DNA from: Dyadobacter sp. 676
Lineage (GTDB): Bacteria; Bacteroidota; Bacteroidia; Cytophagales; Spirosomataceae
Assembly (NCBI RefSeq): GCF_040448675.1
Contig: NZ_CP159289.1
Coordinates: 372,001 to 436,000, forward strand
Direction: 5' to 3'
Length of the DNA stretch: 64,000 nt
The translations under genes were made by a program, and so were the position numbers. The notes under the pieces are model-generated. The model made no database searches. It saw nothing but the letters and a program-made list of their open reading frames with translations, and was not told the origin of the DNA. Shown here piece by piece: positions 11,816 to 21,870 of this stretch; the first letter of the stretch is position 1, and each line of letters starts with the position of its first letter.

Positions 11816-13141
11816 ATGCGTCCCGTTCCCGAGTTCAAAATCGGCCCTGTTCCCCTGTTTTCTGCCATCCGGTTTGCCCGCAACCCGCTGCGTTTCCTCC
11901 GGCAGGGCTTCGATGAATGCGGCCATACTTTCAGGATCCGGCTGTTCAGGGAATTCATCGTCACGCGTGATCCGGCGTTTTTCCGGCATGTATTGCAACT
12001 GCATCATAAGAATTTCAAAAAAGGTAATTCAGTCAAAATGCTGCGACCTGTGCTGGGCAACGGGCTGGTGATCAGCGATGGCGATTTCTGGTTGAGACAA
12101 AGAAGGCTCGTGCAGCCGGCGTTTCACCGCGAGCGGTTACAGGAACTTTTCGTGACAATGGGCGGGCTCACCGCCGCATTTCTCGACGAACTGGAAGCAT
12201 TTCGCGGCAAAAACGCCATCGATGTGGACGCCAAAATGATGGGTATCACCTCCGATATTGCATTGAAAACGCTTTTCGGAAATATGAATACCGAAGATAA
12301 GGAGCAGATTTACAGGCAAGTAAACCGCACGCAAACTTACCTCGTAACGCGCGTCCGCAAGCCCTATCGCCGGCCGATTATGGCCATTAACGGAGAAGAC
12401 CGCCGTTTCAAATCCGATCTGGCCTATTTCAACAGCCTCGTTTACGACTTTATCCGCAAACGGCGCCTCTCCGGCGAAAAGCCCAACGACCTGCTCCAAC
12501 TCCTGCTCGACAGCCGGGACGAGGAAACCGGCGAGCAAATGAACGATGAACAGATTCGCGACGAGGCGATTACCATGTTCGCCGCGGGACATGAAACATC
12601 GGCGACCGGCCTGAGCTGGTTGCTATGGGAGCTTTCGACCCAGCCGGAGATCGTGGCGCACATCCGGCAGGAAAGCCGGATTTTTGAAACCGTACCCGGT
12701 TTTGAGCAGCTTATGCAAATGCCTTATACCCGGCAGGTAGTAGAGGAAGGCTTGCGCCTGTACCCGCCCGCGTGGACGATGACGCGTGAGAGCACCGTCG
12801 ACCAGGAGATTGAAGGCTACGATATTCCCAGGGGCAGCTCGGTGTTTATGTCGATATTCGAACTGCACCGTAATCCGGACCTCTGGGATAATCCCGCGAC
12901 GTTCAACCCCGGAAACTTCCAGGCCGAGGCCGTCAGGAACCGGGCTAAGTTCAACTATCTGCCGTTTGGCGCCGGGCCGAGAATCTGTATCGGGCAGCAG
13001 TTTGCATTGATGGAAATGCAACTGTTGCTGGCGGCATTGGTGAAGCGCTTCGACTTCGTACGCGAACAGGGTTACAGTGTCGGTATGCACCCGCAAATTG
13101 TTTTAAAATCTACCAACGGCATTAAATTACGACTCCTGTAA
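11816..13141 (+). CDS. Cytochrome P450
   Basis: A 441-residue soluble P450. Visible motifs are the C-helix WLRQRR, the I-helix oxygen-binding AGHETS, the K-helix ExxR (EEGLR) and the heme loop FGAGPRICIG with the axial thiolate at Cys391. P450s insert an oxygen atom into a substrate using electrons from a ferredoxin or reductase; no redox partner gene lies nearby. The overall pattern resembles bacterial CYP110/CYP4-like fatty-acid or alkane hydroxylases, but the substrate is not readable. The antiporter gene starts 21 bases later, so the two may be co-transcribed. Confidence 0.93.
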   Translation: MRPVPEFKIGPVPLFSAIRFARNPLRFLRQGFDECGHTFRIRLFREFIVTRDPAFFRHVLQLHHKNFKKGNSVKMLRPVLGNGLVISDGDFWLRQRRLVQPAFHRERLQELFVTMGGLTAAFLDELEAFRGKNAIDVDAKMMGITSDIALKTLFGNMNTEDKEQIYRQVNRTQTYLVTRVRKPYRRPIMAINGEDRRFKSDLAYFNSLVYDFIRKRRLSGEKPNDLLQLLLDSRDEETGEQMNDEQIRDEAITMFAAGHETSATGLSWLLWELSTQPEIVAHIRQESRIFETVPGFEQLMQMPYTRQVVEEGLRLYPPAWTMTRESTVDQEIEGYDIPRGSSVFMSIFELHRNPDLWDNPATFNPGNFQAEAVRNRAKFNYLPFGAGPRICIGQQFALMEMQLLLAALVKRFDFVREQGYSVGMHPQIVLKSTNGIKLRLL

Positions 13142-13162
13142 AGCCAATACCGAACAAACTTT

Positions 13163-14776
13163 ATGCACGAATCCATTATCCTGTACCTTTCGCTGGTGAT
13201 GATCATCATGTTCCTGGTGATGCTCGCGCAGCGGATTAAAATTGCTTACCCGATCGTACTCGTACTCGGCGGGCTGGCGCTGAGCCTGGTTCCCGGCCTG
13301 CCTGCCGTCACGATCGACCCGCAACTGATCTTTCTCATTTTTCTCCCGCCGCTGCTTTACGAGGCTGCATGGCAAACGTCCTGGAAAGATTTCTGGAAAT
13401 GGCGGCGGGTCATCGGTTCATTCGCTTTCATCATCGTCATATTCACCTCCTGCGTTATCGCCTACGTATCAGAAGCGCTTATTCCGGGTTTTACGTTGGC
13501 GCTGGGTTTCCTGCTCGGCGGTATCATTTCCCCGCCCGACGCCGTTGCTACCACCTCTATTTTGCAGAACGTAAAAGTCCCTAAACGCCTCATTACCATC
13601 GCAGAAGGCGAAAGCCTGCTGAACGACGCTTCGTCGCTGATCGTCTTCCGGTTCGCATTGGTAGCAGTCGCGTCGGGAAGGTTCGTACTTTCCGAGGCTG
13701 TCGGCAGCTTTTTCCTGGTGATCGTCATGGGATTTGCCGTTGGCATCGGCATCGCGCTTATTTTTTACGCCATTCACCGGTGGTTGCCTACAACGCCGAG
13801 CATCGACACGATTCTTACGTTCGTGGCACCGTACGCCATGTATATTACAGCGGAAGAATTCCATTTCTCGGGCGTGATTGCCGTCGTTTCGGGCGGGCTG
13901 TTCCTCTCCAGGAACCAGCACAGCATTCTGAGCCATCTGAGCCGGATACAGGGAATTAACGTATGGTCGACGGTGGGATTTGTACTGAATGGTATCGTGT
14001 TCATGCTCATCGGGCTCGAACTTCCGGTGATCATCCAGGGGTTCGGTGAAGCATCGCTGGGCGAAGCGATCAAATATGGACTGATCGTCTCGGTGGTTGT
14101 GATACTGACGCGCCTTGTCAGTACGCTCGGCTCTTCTGTATTCACCGTATTTATTAGCCGTTTCATCACCACCGCCGACAACAGCCCGGGCATCCGCATG
14201 CCCCTGATTTTCGGCTGGGCAGGCATGCGCGGGGTGGTTTCCCTTGCCTCGGCGCTCTCTATTCCACTGCTGCTCGACAACGGGCAGCCATTCCCCCAGC
14301 GGAATATGATCCTGTTTATTACGTTCGTCGTCATACTGGTAACGCTCGTTTTCCAGGGACTAACCCTTCCGATGGTGGTACGGCTGATGAAAGTGGAAGA
14401 AAGGGATTACTCGGTTCCGGCGCAGGAGCAGGACGTCATTATCCGACGAAAACTCGCCAAAGCGTCGCTGGATCTTATCAATGCCAAATATGCGAAGGAA
14501 GTGGAGAATAACGAGTTGTTACAAAGCCTGAAATTCAAGCTGGAAAGCGACATCGGCTTCCTCGACCACGTGCGCGATTCGGATGTCGGCGAGGCAGGCC
14601 ACGCTTATATCGGCCGCTATCAGGAAATCACCAAAGAGCTCCTCGAATACAAGCGCCACATCCTGCACCAGTTCAACAAGAAAGAGACTTACGAAGAAGA
14701 AATCATCCGCCAGCACCTGGCCCAGCTCGATCTGGAAGAGGAGAAGGTGAGGCAGCAGTTTTTGCATATTGAATGA
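13163..14776 (+). CDS. CPA1-family Na+/H+ antiporter
   Basis: A 537-residue inner-membrane protein with about 12 hydrophobic segments over residues 5-415, then a charged cytosolic tail (about 420-537) predicted helical. Family motifs are FLPPLLYEAAW early on, GGIISPPDAVAT, and GESLLNDASSLI with the Asn-Asp pair that binds the ion in CPA1 exchangers. GWAGMRGVVSLASA follows in the later helices. It should exchange Na+ (or K+) for H+ to hold internal pH. It follows the P450 gene by 21 bases. The stop codon TGA is part of an octamer repeat. Confidence 0.93.
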   Translation: MHESIILYLSLVMIIMFLVMLAQRIKIAYPIVLVLGGLALSLVPGLPAVTIDPQLIFLIFLPPLLYEAAWQTSWKDFWKWRRVIGSFAFIIVIFTSCVIAYVSEALIPGFTLALGFLLGGIISPPDAVATTSILQNVKVPKRLITIAEGESLLNDASSLIVFRFALVAVASGRFVLSEAVGSFFLVIVMGFAVGIGIALIFYAIHRWLPTTPSIDTILTFVAPYAMYITAEEFHFSGVIAVVSGGLFLSRNQHSILSHLSRIQGINVWSTVGFVLNGIVFMLIGLELPVIIQGFGEASLGEAIKYGLIVSVVVILTRLVSTLGSSVFTVFISRFITTADNSPGIRMPLIFGWAGMRGVVSLASALSIPLLLDNGQPFPQRNMILFITFVVILVTLVFQGLTLPMVVRLMKVEERDYSVPAQEQDVIIRRKLAKASLDLINAKYAKEVENNELLQSLKFKLESDIGFLDHVRDSDVGEAGHAYIGRYQEITKELLEYKRHILHQFNKKETYEEEIIRQHLAQLDLEEEKVRQQFLHIE

Positions 14777-14951
14777 GTGAATGATTGAATGGGAATGAGG
14801 AATGGTCAACTCGGGTTAGTATTGTCAGGTCTGGTCAGGTGTGAGCACAAGTGACCTTCGGCTATCCTCTCCTATCGCAATTCAATCATAAGGTTTCAAA
14901 ATTTATTCACTCATTCGCTCATTCAAAATTCACTCATTCAAAATCCACTCA
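14770..14951. repeat. Octamer inverted-repeat element, copy 4
   Basis: Lies between the convergent antiporter and metallophosphatase genes. The left arm (14770-14791) is TGAATGAG, TGAATGAT and TGAATG; the right arm has ATTCACTC/ATTCGCTC units at 14905-14925 and again at 14928-14940. Both flanking stop codons (14774-14776 plus, 14949-14951 minus) fall in repeat sequence. The centre contains GTCAGG twice, as in copy 3. Confidence 0.8.
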
Positions 14952-15890
14952 TCCCCCCATTCCACCTACCGGCAGCACCGCCGCCACCATTTTCCTGTCC
15001 CCTCGTTCCCGGTCGAAGAAATAATCCAGTCGTCCGAGGTTAATGCCTGCAAAACCGACCTGGTTGATGGTCGTAACCTTGCCGTCGAGGTTCATAACGC
15101 TTTCCGGTTCTTTCATGAACGTATGCGTATGGCCGCCTATAATGAGGTCGATATTGCGCGTCGATTTGGCCAGGATCTGGTCCGAAACTTTGTTTTCCTT
15201 GTATTTGTAACCCAAATGCGAAAGGCAAACCACCAGGTCGCAATGCAACTCGTTTTTGAGCAACGAAGCTATTTCATTGGCTTTCGGGATGGGGTCCAGA
15301 TAAACGGTTTCAAGGTAATTCTTTTTATTGACCAACCCTTCCAGCTCTATACAAACTCCGAACACACCGATTTTAATCCCTCCTTTTTTAAATACTTTGT
15401 AGGGCTGCGTTTTCCCTTTCAGTTCGGTATTACTGAAATCATAATTGCTTACCAGAAACGGGAAGTCGGCATGTGGAAGCTGCTTTACGAAACCGGCAAT
15501 GCTATTGTCAAAGTCATGATTGCCCATGGTGGCGGCATCGTAACCCATCTGGCTCATGATTGTAAATTCCAGCTCGCCGCCGTAAAGGTTGAAATAGGGC
15601 GTCCCCTGGAAAATATCCCCCGCGTCGAGTAAAAGGACATTCGGCTGTTCCGCACGGATTTTTTTGATCAGCGCCGCCCGTCTCGCCACGCCGCCCATGC
15701 CCTGATTCCGCGAGCCATCCATAGGGAACGGGTCGATGCGGCTGTGGACGTCGTTGGTGTGCAAAATGGTAAGCTGCACCGCCGGATCGCGTTTCGCGAA
15801 TGCCGAAACCGGCCCCAGGCCCAATGCGGCAGCGGCCATGCCACCTTTTTTGAGGAATTCCCTCCTATTTATCTGAAATAATCCTTCCAT
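14949..15890 (-). CDS. Tat-exported metallophosphatase (5'-nucleotidase catalytic domain)
   Basis: A 313-residue protein with a twin-arginine signal (NRREFLKK then an Ala-rich stretch) and a calcineurin-like phosphoesterase domain. Metal ligands are seen in LHTNDVHSR, DAGDIFQG, GNHDFD, the later CLSHLG and the GGHTHT motif. This is the N-terminal half of UshA/CD73-type 5'-nucleotidase; the usual C-terminal domain is encoded by the preceding gene, with a 26-base overlap. Together they should release phosphate from nucleotides in the periplasm. The gene ends at a run of six Cs (14952-14957), so the last residues could be miscalled. Confidence 0.9.
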   Translation of the reverse strand: MEGLFQINRREFLKKGGMAAAALGLGPVSAFAKRDPAVQLTILHTNDVHSRIDPFPMDGSRNQGMGGVARRAALIKKIRAEQPNVLLLDAGDIFQGTPYFNLYGGELEFTIMSQMGYDAATMGNHDFDNSIAGFVKQLPHADFPFLVSNYDFSNTELKGKTQPYKVFKKGGIKIGVFGVCIELEGLVNKKNYLETVYLDPIPKANEIASLLKNELHCDLVVCLSHLGYKYKENKVSDQILAKSTRNIDLIIGGHTHTFMKEPESVMNLDGKVTTINQVGFAGINLGRLDYFFDRERGDRKMVAAVLPVGGMGG

Positions 15891-16623
15891 CGAGTCGAGC
15901 GGTTATTTTTTTGCCCTGGCGCGTCAGATCGCCGATATATTCAAACAACGCCTCTCTCACGCGCTGGTTGATTTCCCTGCGTTCGAGCGGGTGGCGCAGG
16001 CATTCGAGCTCGTCGCCACCGTCGGCGAGATAGTCGTAAGTGAGAACATGGTAGGTTTGGGTGCTGTCAAAGGGCTGCCCGCCGATCGTTACATCGTAAG
16101 CCCTCCCGTCCCTGATTTTCATGCGTATGCCGGCCACCGGTTCGCCGCCTTTTCTTGCAATAAAATCAACGACCTGCCGAACATCCCCGCCCGACAGTTT
16201 CAGCACAACCAGCTCGTTTTCGAATGGCATGAGTTCGTAAACATGCGAAACGGTGATATTCCCCTTCGGGAACGTCGTACGTAAGCCGCCTTTCGTGGCA
16301 AGCGCGAATTGAATGGCGGGGTCCTTCTTCAAACCCTCCCGGAGAATCGCGTCGGCGAAGAAGTTACCCATCAGGGTTTCCGGCTCGGGCGGTTTTGTAA
16401 GCGCCGCTTCCGTCTGCCCCACGACCCGGTCCATTTCTTTCTGCATTTTGTCCTTGTAAGGCTGATAGTAGCGGATAATAGCAGAATCGGCACCGACCTG
16501 CCGGTCGATGCCGTATTGTTTGTATTCGCTTTTGGTAATGACGAGATGCTTTCGGCAAGACGCCGGCAAGCCCAGGCTGGCAAGCAATACCGCAACGTAA
16601 ACCCGTCTGACAGAAGTTTTCAT
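15865..16623 (-). CDS. 5'-nucleotidase C-terminal domain protein, probable lipoprotein
   Basis: A 252-residue protein matching the 5_nucleotid_C domain, the substrate-binding half of periplasmic 5'-nucleotidases. Recognisable parts are LMGNFFADAIL, ATKGGLRTTFPKGNI, VYELMPFENELVVLKLSGG and the Asp-rich TYDYLADGGDE. The N-terminus is a signal ending LPASC, a likely lipidation site. It overlaps the catalytic-domain gene by 26 bases and follows susD by 49 bases, so susC, susD and both nucleotidase halves are probably one operon. Split two-gene nucleotidases occur in Bacteroidota. Confidence 0.87.
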   Translation of the reverse strand: MKTSVRRVYVAVLLASLGLPASCRKHLVITKSEYKQYGIDRQVGADSAIIRYYQPYKDKMQKEMDRVVGQTEAALTKPPEPETLMGNFFADAILREGLKKDPAIQFALATKGGLRTTFPKGNITVSHVYELMPFENELVVLKLSGGDVRQVVDFIARKGGEPVAGIRMKIRDGRAYDVTIGGQPFDSTQTYHVLTYDYLADGGDELECLRHPLERREINQRVREALFEYIGDLTRQGKKITARLDGRIISDK

Positions 16624-16672
16624 ATTGTAATTTCAGAGGCCTAAAATTACATCCGAAACTCCGGAATTCCCG

Positions 16673-18275
16673 CTACCAGCCATCATTCTGCCGCAGATTC
16701 GGGTTCGCGTCAATCTGCGATTGAGGGATAGGGTAAAGTTCCAGCCGCGGCGTGTAGGGGATCAGCACATTGTCGACGATCTGGTCTTCGGACATGGCGG
16801 CGATCTCTTCCTGTAACGTACCCCAGCGCCGGATATCGAATACGGTATTGAATTCCCCGCTTAGTTCGAGCCTTCGCTCGGTACGGATGGCCGCACGCAG
16901 GGCCGGTACTCCGGCAGCCCTGGAAGGCGTCGCCTTCGCGCGGGCCCGCACACGATTGAGCAGCGGCAATGCTTCGGCCGGTTTACCTGTCTCGACCAGC
17001 GCCTCTGCGAGCATCAGCAGCACGTCCGAGAACCGCAGCTCGATCAGGTCGGCACTATAACCCTGCACTGGTGCGCCTGCCGGACGTGCCTCGCGTGCAA
17101 GTTTTCCGAATGCGATACCATATTTGAAGTCGTCATGGGCAAACGGCGCTTTCGTGCGCTGTATCAGGTAATGGCCGGTGGGCGCGTCGTAAATAATGCT
17201 GTCGCCGGGTTCCGCACCTGCACGCGGGCTGCCTGTGAAGGCATATCTCGACACGAGTGTAAAATCGCGACGGGTGTCGTTTTTTTCGAACAGTTTATAG
17301 AAATCGTAAGTTAAACCGTAGTTGGTCTGCTCATCGCCGTTTACCAGCCCGGAAGGGAACAGGTGGAACGGCAATATATTGCCGTTCTGGTTCGAGGGAT
17401 TCACAAAGTAACCGAACGACAGGACGATTTCGCGGTTCCGTTCATTGGCCAGTGCAAAAACGTCGGCGAAATTCGGCAGCAGTTCCATATCGTACTTTTC
17501 CTCGTTCGCCGCCCCCACCAGTTCGCTTAGTTTCTCGACCGCCTTCTGGTAGTTTTCCGTTTTGTTCAGTGGCTTGCCGGCCATGGTAAGATACACTTTG
17601 CCCATTAATGCTTTCACTGTCCCCGCAGATACCCGCCCGAGTTCGGCCCCGCCCCGCGAATCGGGCAGAATGGTTTCGGCAAATGCGAGGTCGGCCAGGA
17701 TGGCGTCATAAACTTCGGCCGCCGTCGCACGGGGCGCGAATATCAGGTCCTTGTCTTCGAATGATTTAATTTCGTTCAATATCAAAGGCACGTCGCCAAA
17801 CAGCCGCACAAGGTTGAAATAGGCATACGCCCGCAACACCCGCGCTTCGGCGATGTAAGGGTCCGCCTCCTCCTCCTCGCCCGGAACGGCCATCGTGGCA
17901 TTGGCAATCACGGTATTCGCACGGTAAATGATCTTGTAAAACCGCGTCCAAACCGATTCGAATGCCCCCCGAAACCGAGGTATGCCCGAAACGATAGTAC
18001 GGGTCGGCACCCGAGCCGAGAATGCCCGCCGTCGCGTAGCGATGCCCCGACTCGGTGAGAATGAAGCGGTTGTAAATATCGGCGTGATCGGTCGTTGTCC
18101 AGGCCTGGTAAACGCCGATCGTCGCCTGGTTCAGCCCATCCTCGTCCTTGAAAGCCACATCCTTGCCCAGCGACGAGTACGGCGATTCTTCGAGATTATC
18201 CTTGCAGGAAGTAACCGCCAGCACCGCCAGCAGCATTACGGATAACTTGATATGTATTTTCATGTTGAAATGCAT
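16673..18275 (-). pseudogene. SusD/RagB-family outer-membrane lipoprotein, frameshifted at a poly-G run
   Basis: SusD lipoproteins cap the SusC barrel and bind its ligand. The start (18275, or 18263 for MKIHIKLSV) gives a lipoprotein signal ending LAVTSC. The N-terminal SusD part runs to about residue 103, then the frame is lost. The rest (AFESVWTRFYKIIYRANTVI to the C-terminal YPIPQSQIDANPNL) is in another frame. The switch is at six Gs (minus strand; 17965-17970); five Gs restore a single protein of about 533 residues, TSVSGAFESVW. It starts 10 bases after the susC stop and is followed by the split 5'-nucleotidase genes. The break is likely an artefact or slippage, not decay. Confidence 0.9.
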
Positions 18276-18285
18276 TGGTCAGACA

Positions 18286-21200
18286 CTAGAAGTTGCAGGA
18301 GAACCCGATGGTATAAGAGCGTTGCGCAGGATAGGCGCCGTAATCGATGCCCTGTTGCAGCAACGACTGCCCGTAGGAGCTCACCTCGGGATCGAAGCCG
18401 GAATATTTGGTCCAGGTCCAAAGGTTGGTACCCGTCACAAACAGCCGCGGGTTCTGGATCGGGCCCAGTTTCGGGAATGTGTAGGAAACCGTGAGCATTT
18501 TCAAGCGTGCGAAGCTGCCGTCCTCGACCATGACCGAATTGATATCACCCGAAGCGATACCCCGCTGCACACCCGGATATTTCGGGTTGTTATGCGGATT
18601 GGCCTCCGTGTAGCGGTTGCGGTACCACTCCTCCGACTGGTTAAACCCTACGCCGCCATAATCCACGACACCGTTGGTAATGTAGAACCGCGTGAGGTTC
18701 AACACATCGTTTCCGACAGACCCGGTGAACAGCGCATTGACGGAGAAATTCTTCCAGGTAATGTCATGGCTCCATCCAAATGTAAAATCCGGTGTGGATT
18801 TGCCCAGCACCACCCTGTCGTCGGCTGTAATGATACCGTCGCCGTTGACATCAGAGTATTTCCAGGCACCGTAAAGCGGAGTTCCCTTAGAGCCGGGCGG
18901 GCGCGGGCCTTCGAAAGTCGGAAATATGGGGTTACCATTGGCGTCGAAGTCCGTTTTCTGGCTCAGGCCATCGACCCGGTAGCCGAAGAACTGGCCCACT
19001 TCCTGGCCCGGGATCAGAATGCCCGATACGCCGCCAAGAAGGTTACCGTTGATATTCACATAATCCGGCTGGGTGCGGTCGCCGAGGTCGACAAGTGTGT
19101 TGACGTTTCTCGAAACGTTCAGGCGCGTCGAGTAGACCACATTCTTTTTCTGCACAATATTTCCCTGGATACTCACTTCGATCCCCCGGTTGCGCATCGT
19201 GCCGTAATTATCGATGATCGTACTCACACCCGACTGCGTAGGCACCTTGCGCGGTTGCAGAAGGTCGGAAGTGACTTTGTTATAATAATCGAAACTCAAC
19301 ACGATGCGGTCCTTCACGGCGTTGAAATCCACTCCTACATTGAACTGCTTCGTGCGCTCCCACGAGAGGTTCGGGTTGGCGATCGTATTCGGGAATACAC
19401 CGGTATTGATCACCGCGCCGTCGCCGCCGGGGCCCATTTCGTAGAAACCCGCACTATAAAGCGAGAGCGACGAATAAGGGGCAATCGCCTGGCTGCCCGT
19501 TTCGCCGTAGGAAGCGCGGAATTTCGTGTTGGTCACGAAGGTCACACCTTTCATAAACTCTTCCTGGTCGAGGTTCCACGCCAGCGCGACAGCCGGGAAG
19601 ATCCCGTACTTTTTATTCGCGGCAAATGCCGACGCTCCGTCCGCGCGGACCGATGCATTCAGGACATACCGGCCTTTGAATGTGTAATTCGCTCGCAGGA
19701 AGCCCGATTGCAGGATGCGCTTTTCCTTGAACGAACCGATTACCTGCGACTGCGCGCTGCCAATGTTGTCAACCCCGAAAAACGGCACATCGAATCCCGA
19801 CGAGTTGGTGTTGAGGAATTCAACAGTCTGGTCGTTATATTCCACACCCAGGGTCGTATTGAGGTAATGGTTCTTCCGGAAGGTCTTTTCGTATTGCAGA
19901 TAGGAATTGAAGTTATAGCTATATGTATTGGCCGTGTTGTTGCTGCCTTTTCCCTTAACCTGGTTTCCTTCGGCTGTCGATGGCGGCAGGAACACCTTCC
20001 GCCGCGTGAGGTTCTGGTTTCCGGCGAGGCTTACCACAAGTTGCAGACCATTAGCGATCTTGAAATAGTTTTCGATATTGAGAATAGAGTAATCGCTCTG
20101 GGTGAGGTCCGTCTTGGCCGTCAGCTCGTTGTAAGGATTGGAAAAATAATAGCCCTGATAGTTCGGGATACCGAGGCTGTTGTTGCCCAGATAGTCGATC
20201 GCGAGCGTAGGCGCCGCACGCAGGCCGTCCATGAGCCCGCCCGAGCTCGGCCATGCGCGTGAGGCGGTGACGGCCCGGTTGGTTTTCTGGCGGGTAAAGG
20301 AAAGCTGGCCCTTGACCGTATACCAATTGTTGATCTCGTTATTGACATTCACCCGCAGGCTCGCCCTGTCATTGTCCGAATTGATGATCGTTCCCTTGTC
20401 TTTCAGATAATTACCGGAAATATAGTATGACGATTTCGGGCTTCCTCCCGACAGGCTCAGCGTAATATCCTGCCGGAAACTCGGCTGGGTGATAGCGTCG
20501 ACCCAGTCGGTGTTGGTCATCGTGCTGTCGAGGTTTTCGAATGGCGGATTGCGGTCAGTAACCCGGAAACTTTCATTGATTACCTCCGCGTACTGGCGGG
20601 AGTTCATCATCCTGATCGGGTTCGCGACGCGGCCGAAGGACGTCTTGTTGACCAGCTCCACCCGGCCTTCCCCCCTTCTCCCCGACTTGGTCGTAATCAG
20701 GATTACCCCGTTGGCCCCCCGTGACCCGTAAATGGCCGTTGCGGAGGCGTCTTTGAGGATTTCCATACTTTCGATGTCGTTCGGGTTGATGCCGTACAGG
20801 CCATTCTGCGTATACGAGCCATAGAAGTTGGTGCCCGCCTCGCGGTAAGGCGGCATCGGAAAGCCGTCGATTACATAGAGCGGTTCATTGTTGCCGCTCA
20901 AAGAGTTGTTACCACGGATCCGCACCACGGCCGCGGCACCCGGCTCACCCGAGCTCTCCACCACCTGCACCCCTGTTGCACGGCCCTGAATGGCCTGGTC
21001 GATCGTGTTGATGACGGCCGATTTATATTCCTGTGCGGCTACCCTGGAAGTAGAGCTGGCGAGGTCGCGCTTGCTTTGCGCGCCATAACCTACCACCACC
21101 ACTTCTTTCAAAGCCTTGGCCTCGGGGACGAGCTGGGTATCATAGTTCGTCATGCCGGTGATGGGCACTTCCTTGGTCGTGAACCCCACAAAACTGTACA

Positions 21201-21870
21201 CGAGAATACCTCCTTTCGCGGGCACTTTCATCTGAAACGACCCGTCCGGCTCTGTAATGGCCTGTATCTGAGTCCCCTTCACCAAAACCGCCACACCGGG
21301 CATTCCCGCGCCCTTTTCATCTCTCACCACACCCTTGATAGTACGGGCGTCGGGACCGGCATCCGTAGTACCGCCGGGTGCAGGTTTTTGCGCGGCAGCC
21401 GAATCCGCCGTCTGGGCTGCATTCTGAGCGGGCTGGGCTGCATTCGCATTGCCCGTTTGTGCAGGGGTAGCGGTTGTGCTATCCGGTTTGGCGGGTTGCC
21501 CGGCGGCAGAATTGCCGGTTGCATTGCCTGTATTGTTCAAAGAATCTTTTTGAGGAGCTGGTTTGATCAGCGGATCGAAGTTCTGCGTGGGTTTCACCAA
21601 AGGCGAAGAGGAGGATTTGGAAGCAGAATCGGTGGTATTTTGAGGTTTCGGGAGGGTGTCGGTCGCCGGTTTGGCGGGTGCCGGGTCGGTTTTCGGTGCC
21701 GGGCGGGTTGTTGTGTCCGGCCTGGTCTTTCGGGTTGAATCCGGCCCGACCTGCTGTGCGGTACTTCGCGATATCGGACCTGAAAACAGCAGCAGAAAGA
21801 AACCGATCCTCAGGAAAATGAGCGGGACCGAACAGGGTACGGGCTCACTGACTCGTTGAGTTTTTCTCAT
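18286..21870 (-). CDS. SusC/RagA-type TonB-dependent receptor with long Pro/Thr/Ala-rich N-terminal extension
   Basis: A 1194-residue receptor, longer than the other two SusC proteins here. After the signal peptide, residues about 41-175 are low-complexity, rich in Pro, Thr, Ala, Lys and Gln. The carboxypeptidase-regulatory-like domain (about 178-265), the TonB-box-like EVVVVGYGAQ, the plug (ATAIYGSRGANGVILITTK) and the barrel follow, ending in SCNF. It leads a probable operon with susD and a split 5'-nucleotidase, suggesting import of nucleosides, nucleotides or a phosphorylated ligand. A weak TACTTTTT sits upstream (about 21970) without a good -33. The gap 21871-22144 holds no gene. Confidence 0.93.
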   Translation of the reverse strand: MRKTQRVSEPVPCSVPLIFLRIGFFLLLFSGPISRSTAQQVGPDSTRKTRPDTTTRPAPKTDPAPAKPATDTLPKPQNTTDSASKSSSSPLVKPTQNFDPLIKPAPQKDSLNNTGNATGNSAAGQPAKPDSTTATPAQTGNANAAQPAQNAAQTADSAAAQKPAPGGTTDAGPDARTIKGVVRDEKGAGMPGVAVLVKGTQIQAITEPDGSFQMKVPAKGGILVYSFVGFTTKEVPITGMTNYDTQLVPEAKALKEVVVVGYGAQSKRDLASSTSRVAAQEYKSAVINTIDQAIQGRATGVQVVESSGEPGAAAVVRIRGNNSLSGNNEPLYVIDGFPMPPYREAGTNFYGSYTQNGLYGINPNDIESMEILKDASATAIYGSRGANGVILITTKSGRRGEGRVELVNKTSFGRVANPIRMMNSRQYAEVINESFRVTDRNPPFENLDSTMTNTDWVDAITQPSFRQDITLSLSGGSPKSSYYISGNYLKDKGTIINSDNDRASLRVNVNNEINNWYTVKGQLSFTRQKTNRAVTASRAWPSSGGLMDGLRAAPTLAIDYLGNNSLGIPNYQGYYFSNPYNELTAKTDLTQSDYSILNIENYFKIANGLQLVVSLAGNQNLTRRKVFLPPSTAEGNQVKGKGSNNTANTYSYNFNSYLQYEKTFRKNHYLNTTLGVEYNDQTVEFLNTNSSGFDVPFFGVDNIGSAQSQVIGSFKEKRILQSGFLRANYTFKGRYVLNASVRADGASAFAANKKYGIFPAVALAWNLDQEEFMKGVTFVTNTKFRASYGETGSQAIAPYSSLSLYSAGFYEMGPGGDGAVINTGVFPNTIANPNLSWERTKQFNVGVDFNAVKDRIVLSFDYYNKVTSDLLQPRKVPTQSGVSTIIDNYGTMRNRGIEVSIQGNIVQKKNVVYSTRLNVSRNVNTLVDLGDRTQPDYVNINGNLLGGVSGILIPGQEVGQFFGYRVDGLSQKTDFDANGNPIFPTFEGPRPPGSKGTPLYGAWKYSDVNGDGIITADDRVVLGKSTPDFTFGWSHDITWKNFSVNALFTGSVGNDVLNLTRFYITNGVVDYGGVGFNQSEEWYRNRYTEANPHNNPKYPGVQRGIASGDINSVMVEDGSFARLKMLTVSYTFPKLGPIQNPRLFVTGTNLWTWTKYSGFDPEVSSYGQSLLQQGIDYGAYPAQRSYTIGFSCNF

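Noticed and set aside
14952..14957. A sixth possible homopolymer error at the end of the metallophosphatase gene
   Set aside because: Removing one C would only change the last few residues and extend the end by about six codons, so the sequence alone cannot decide.
18148..20262. A 704-codon plus-strand open frame opposite the susC/susD genes
   Set aside because: It lies antisense to a clear TonB-dependent receptor, has low-complexity Arg/Val/His-rich translation and no family likeness; long antisense frames are expected in GC-rich coding DNA.
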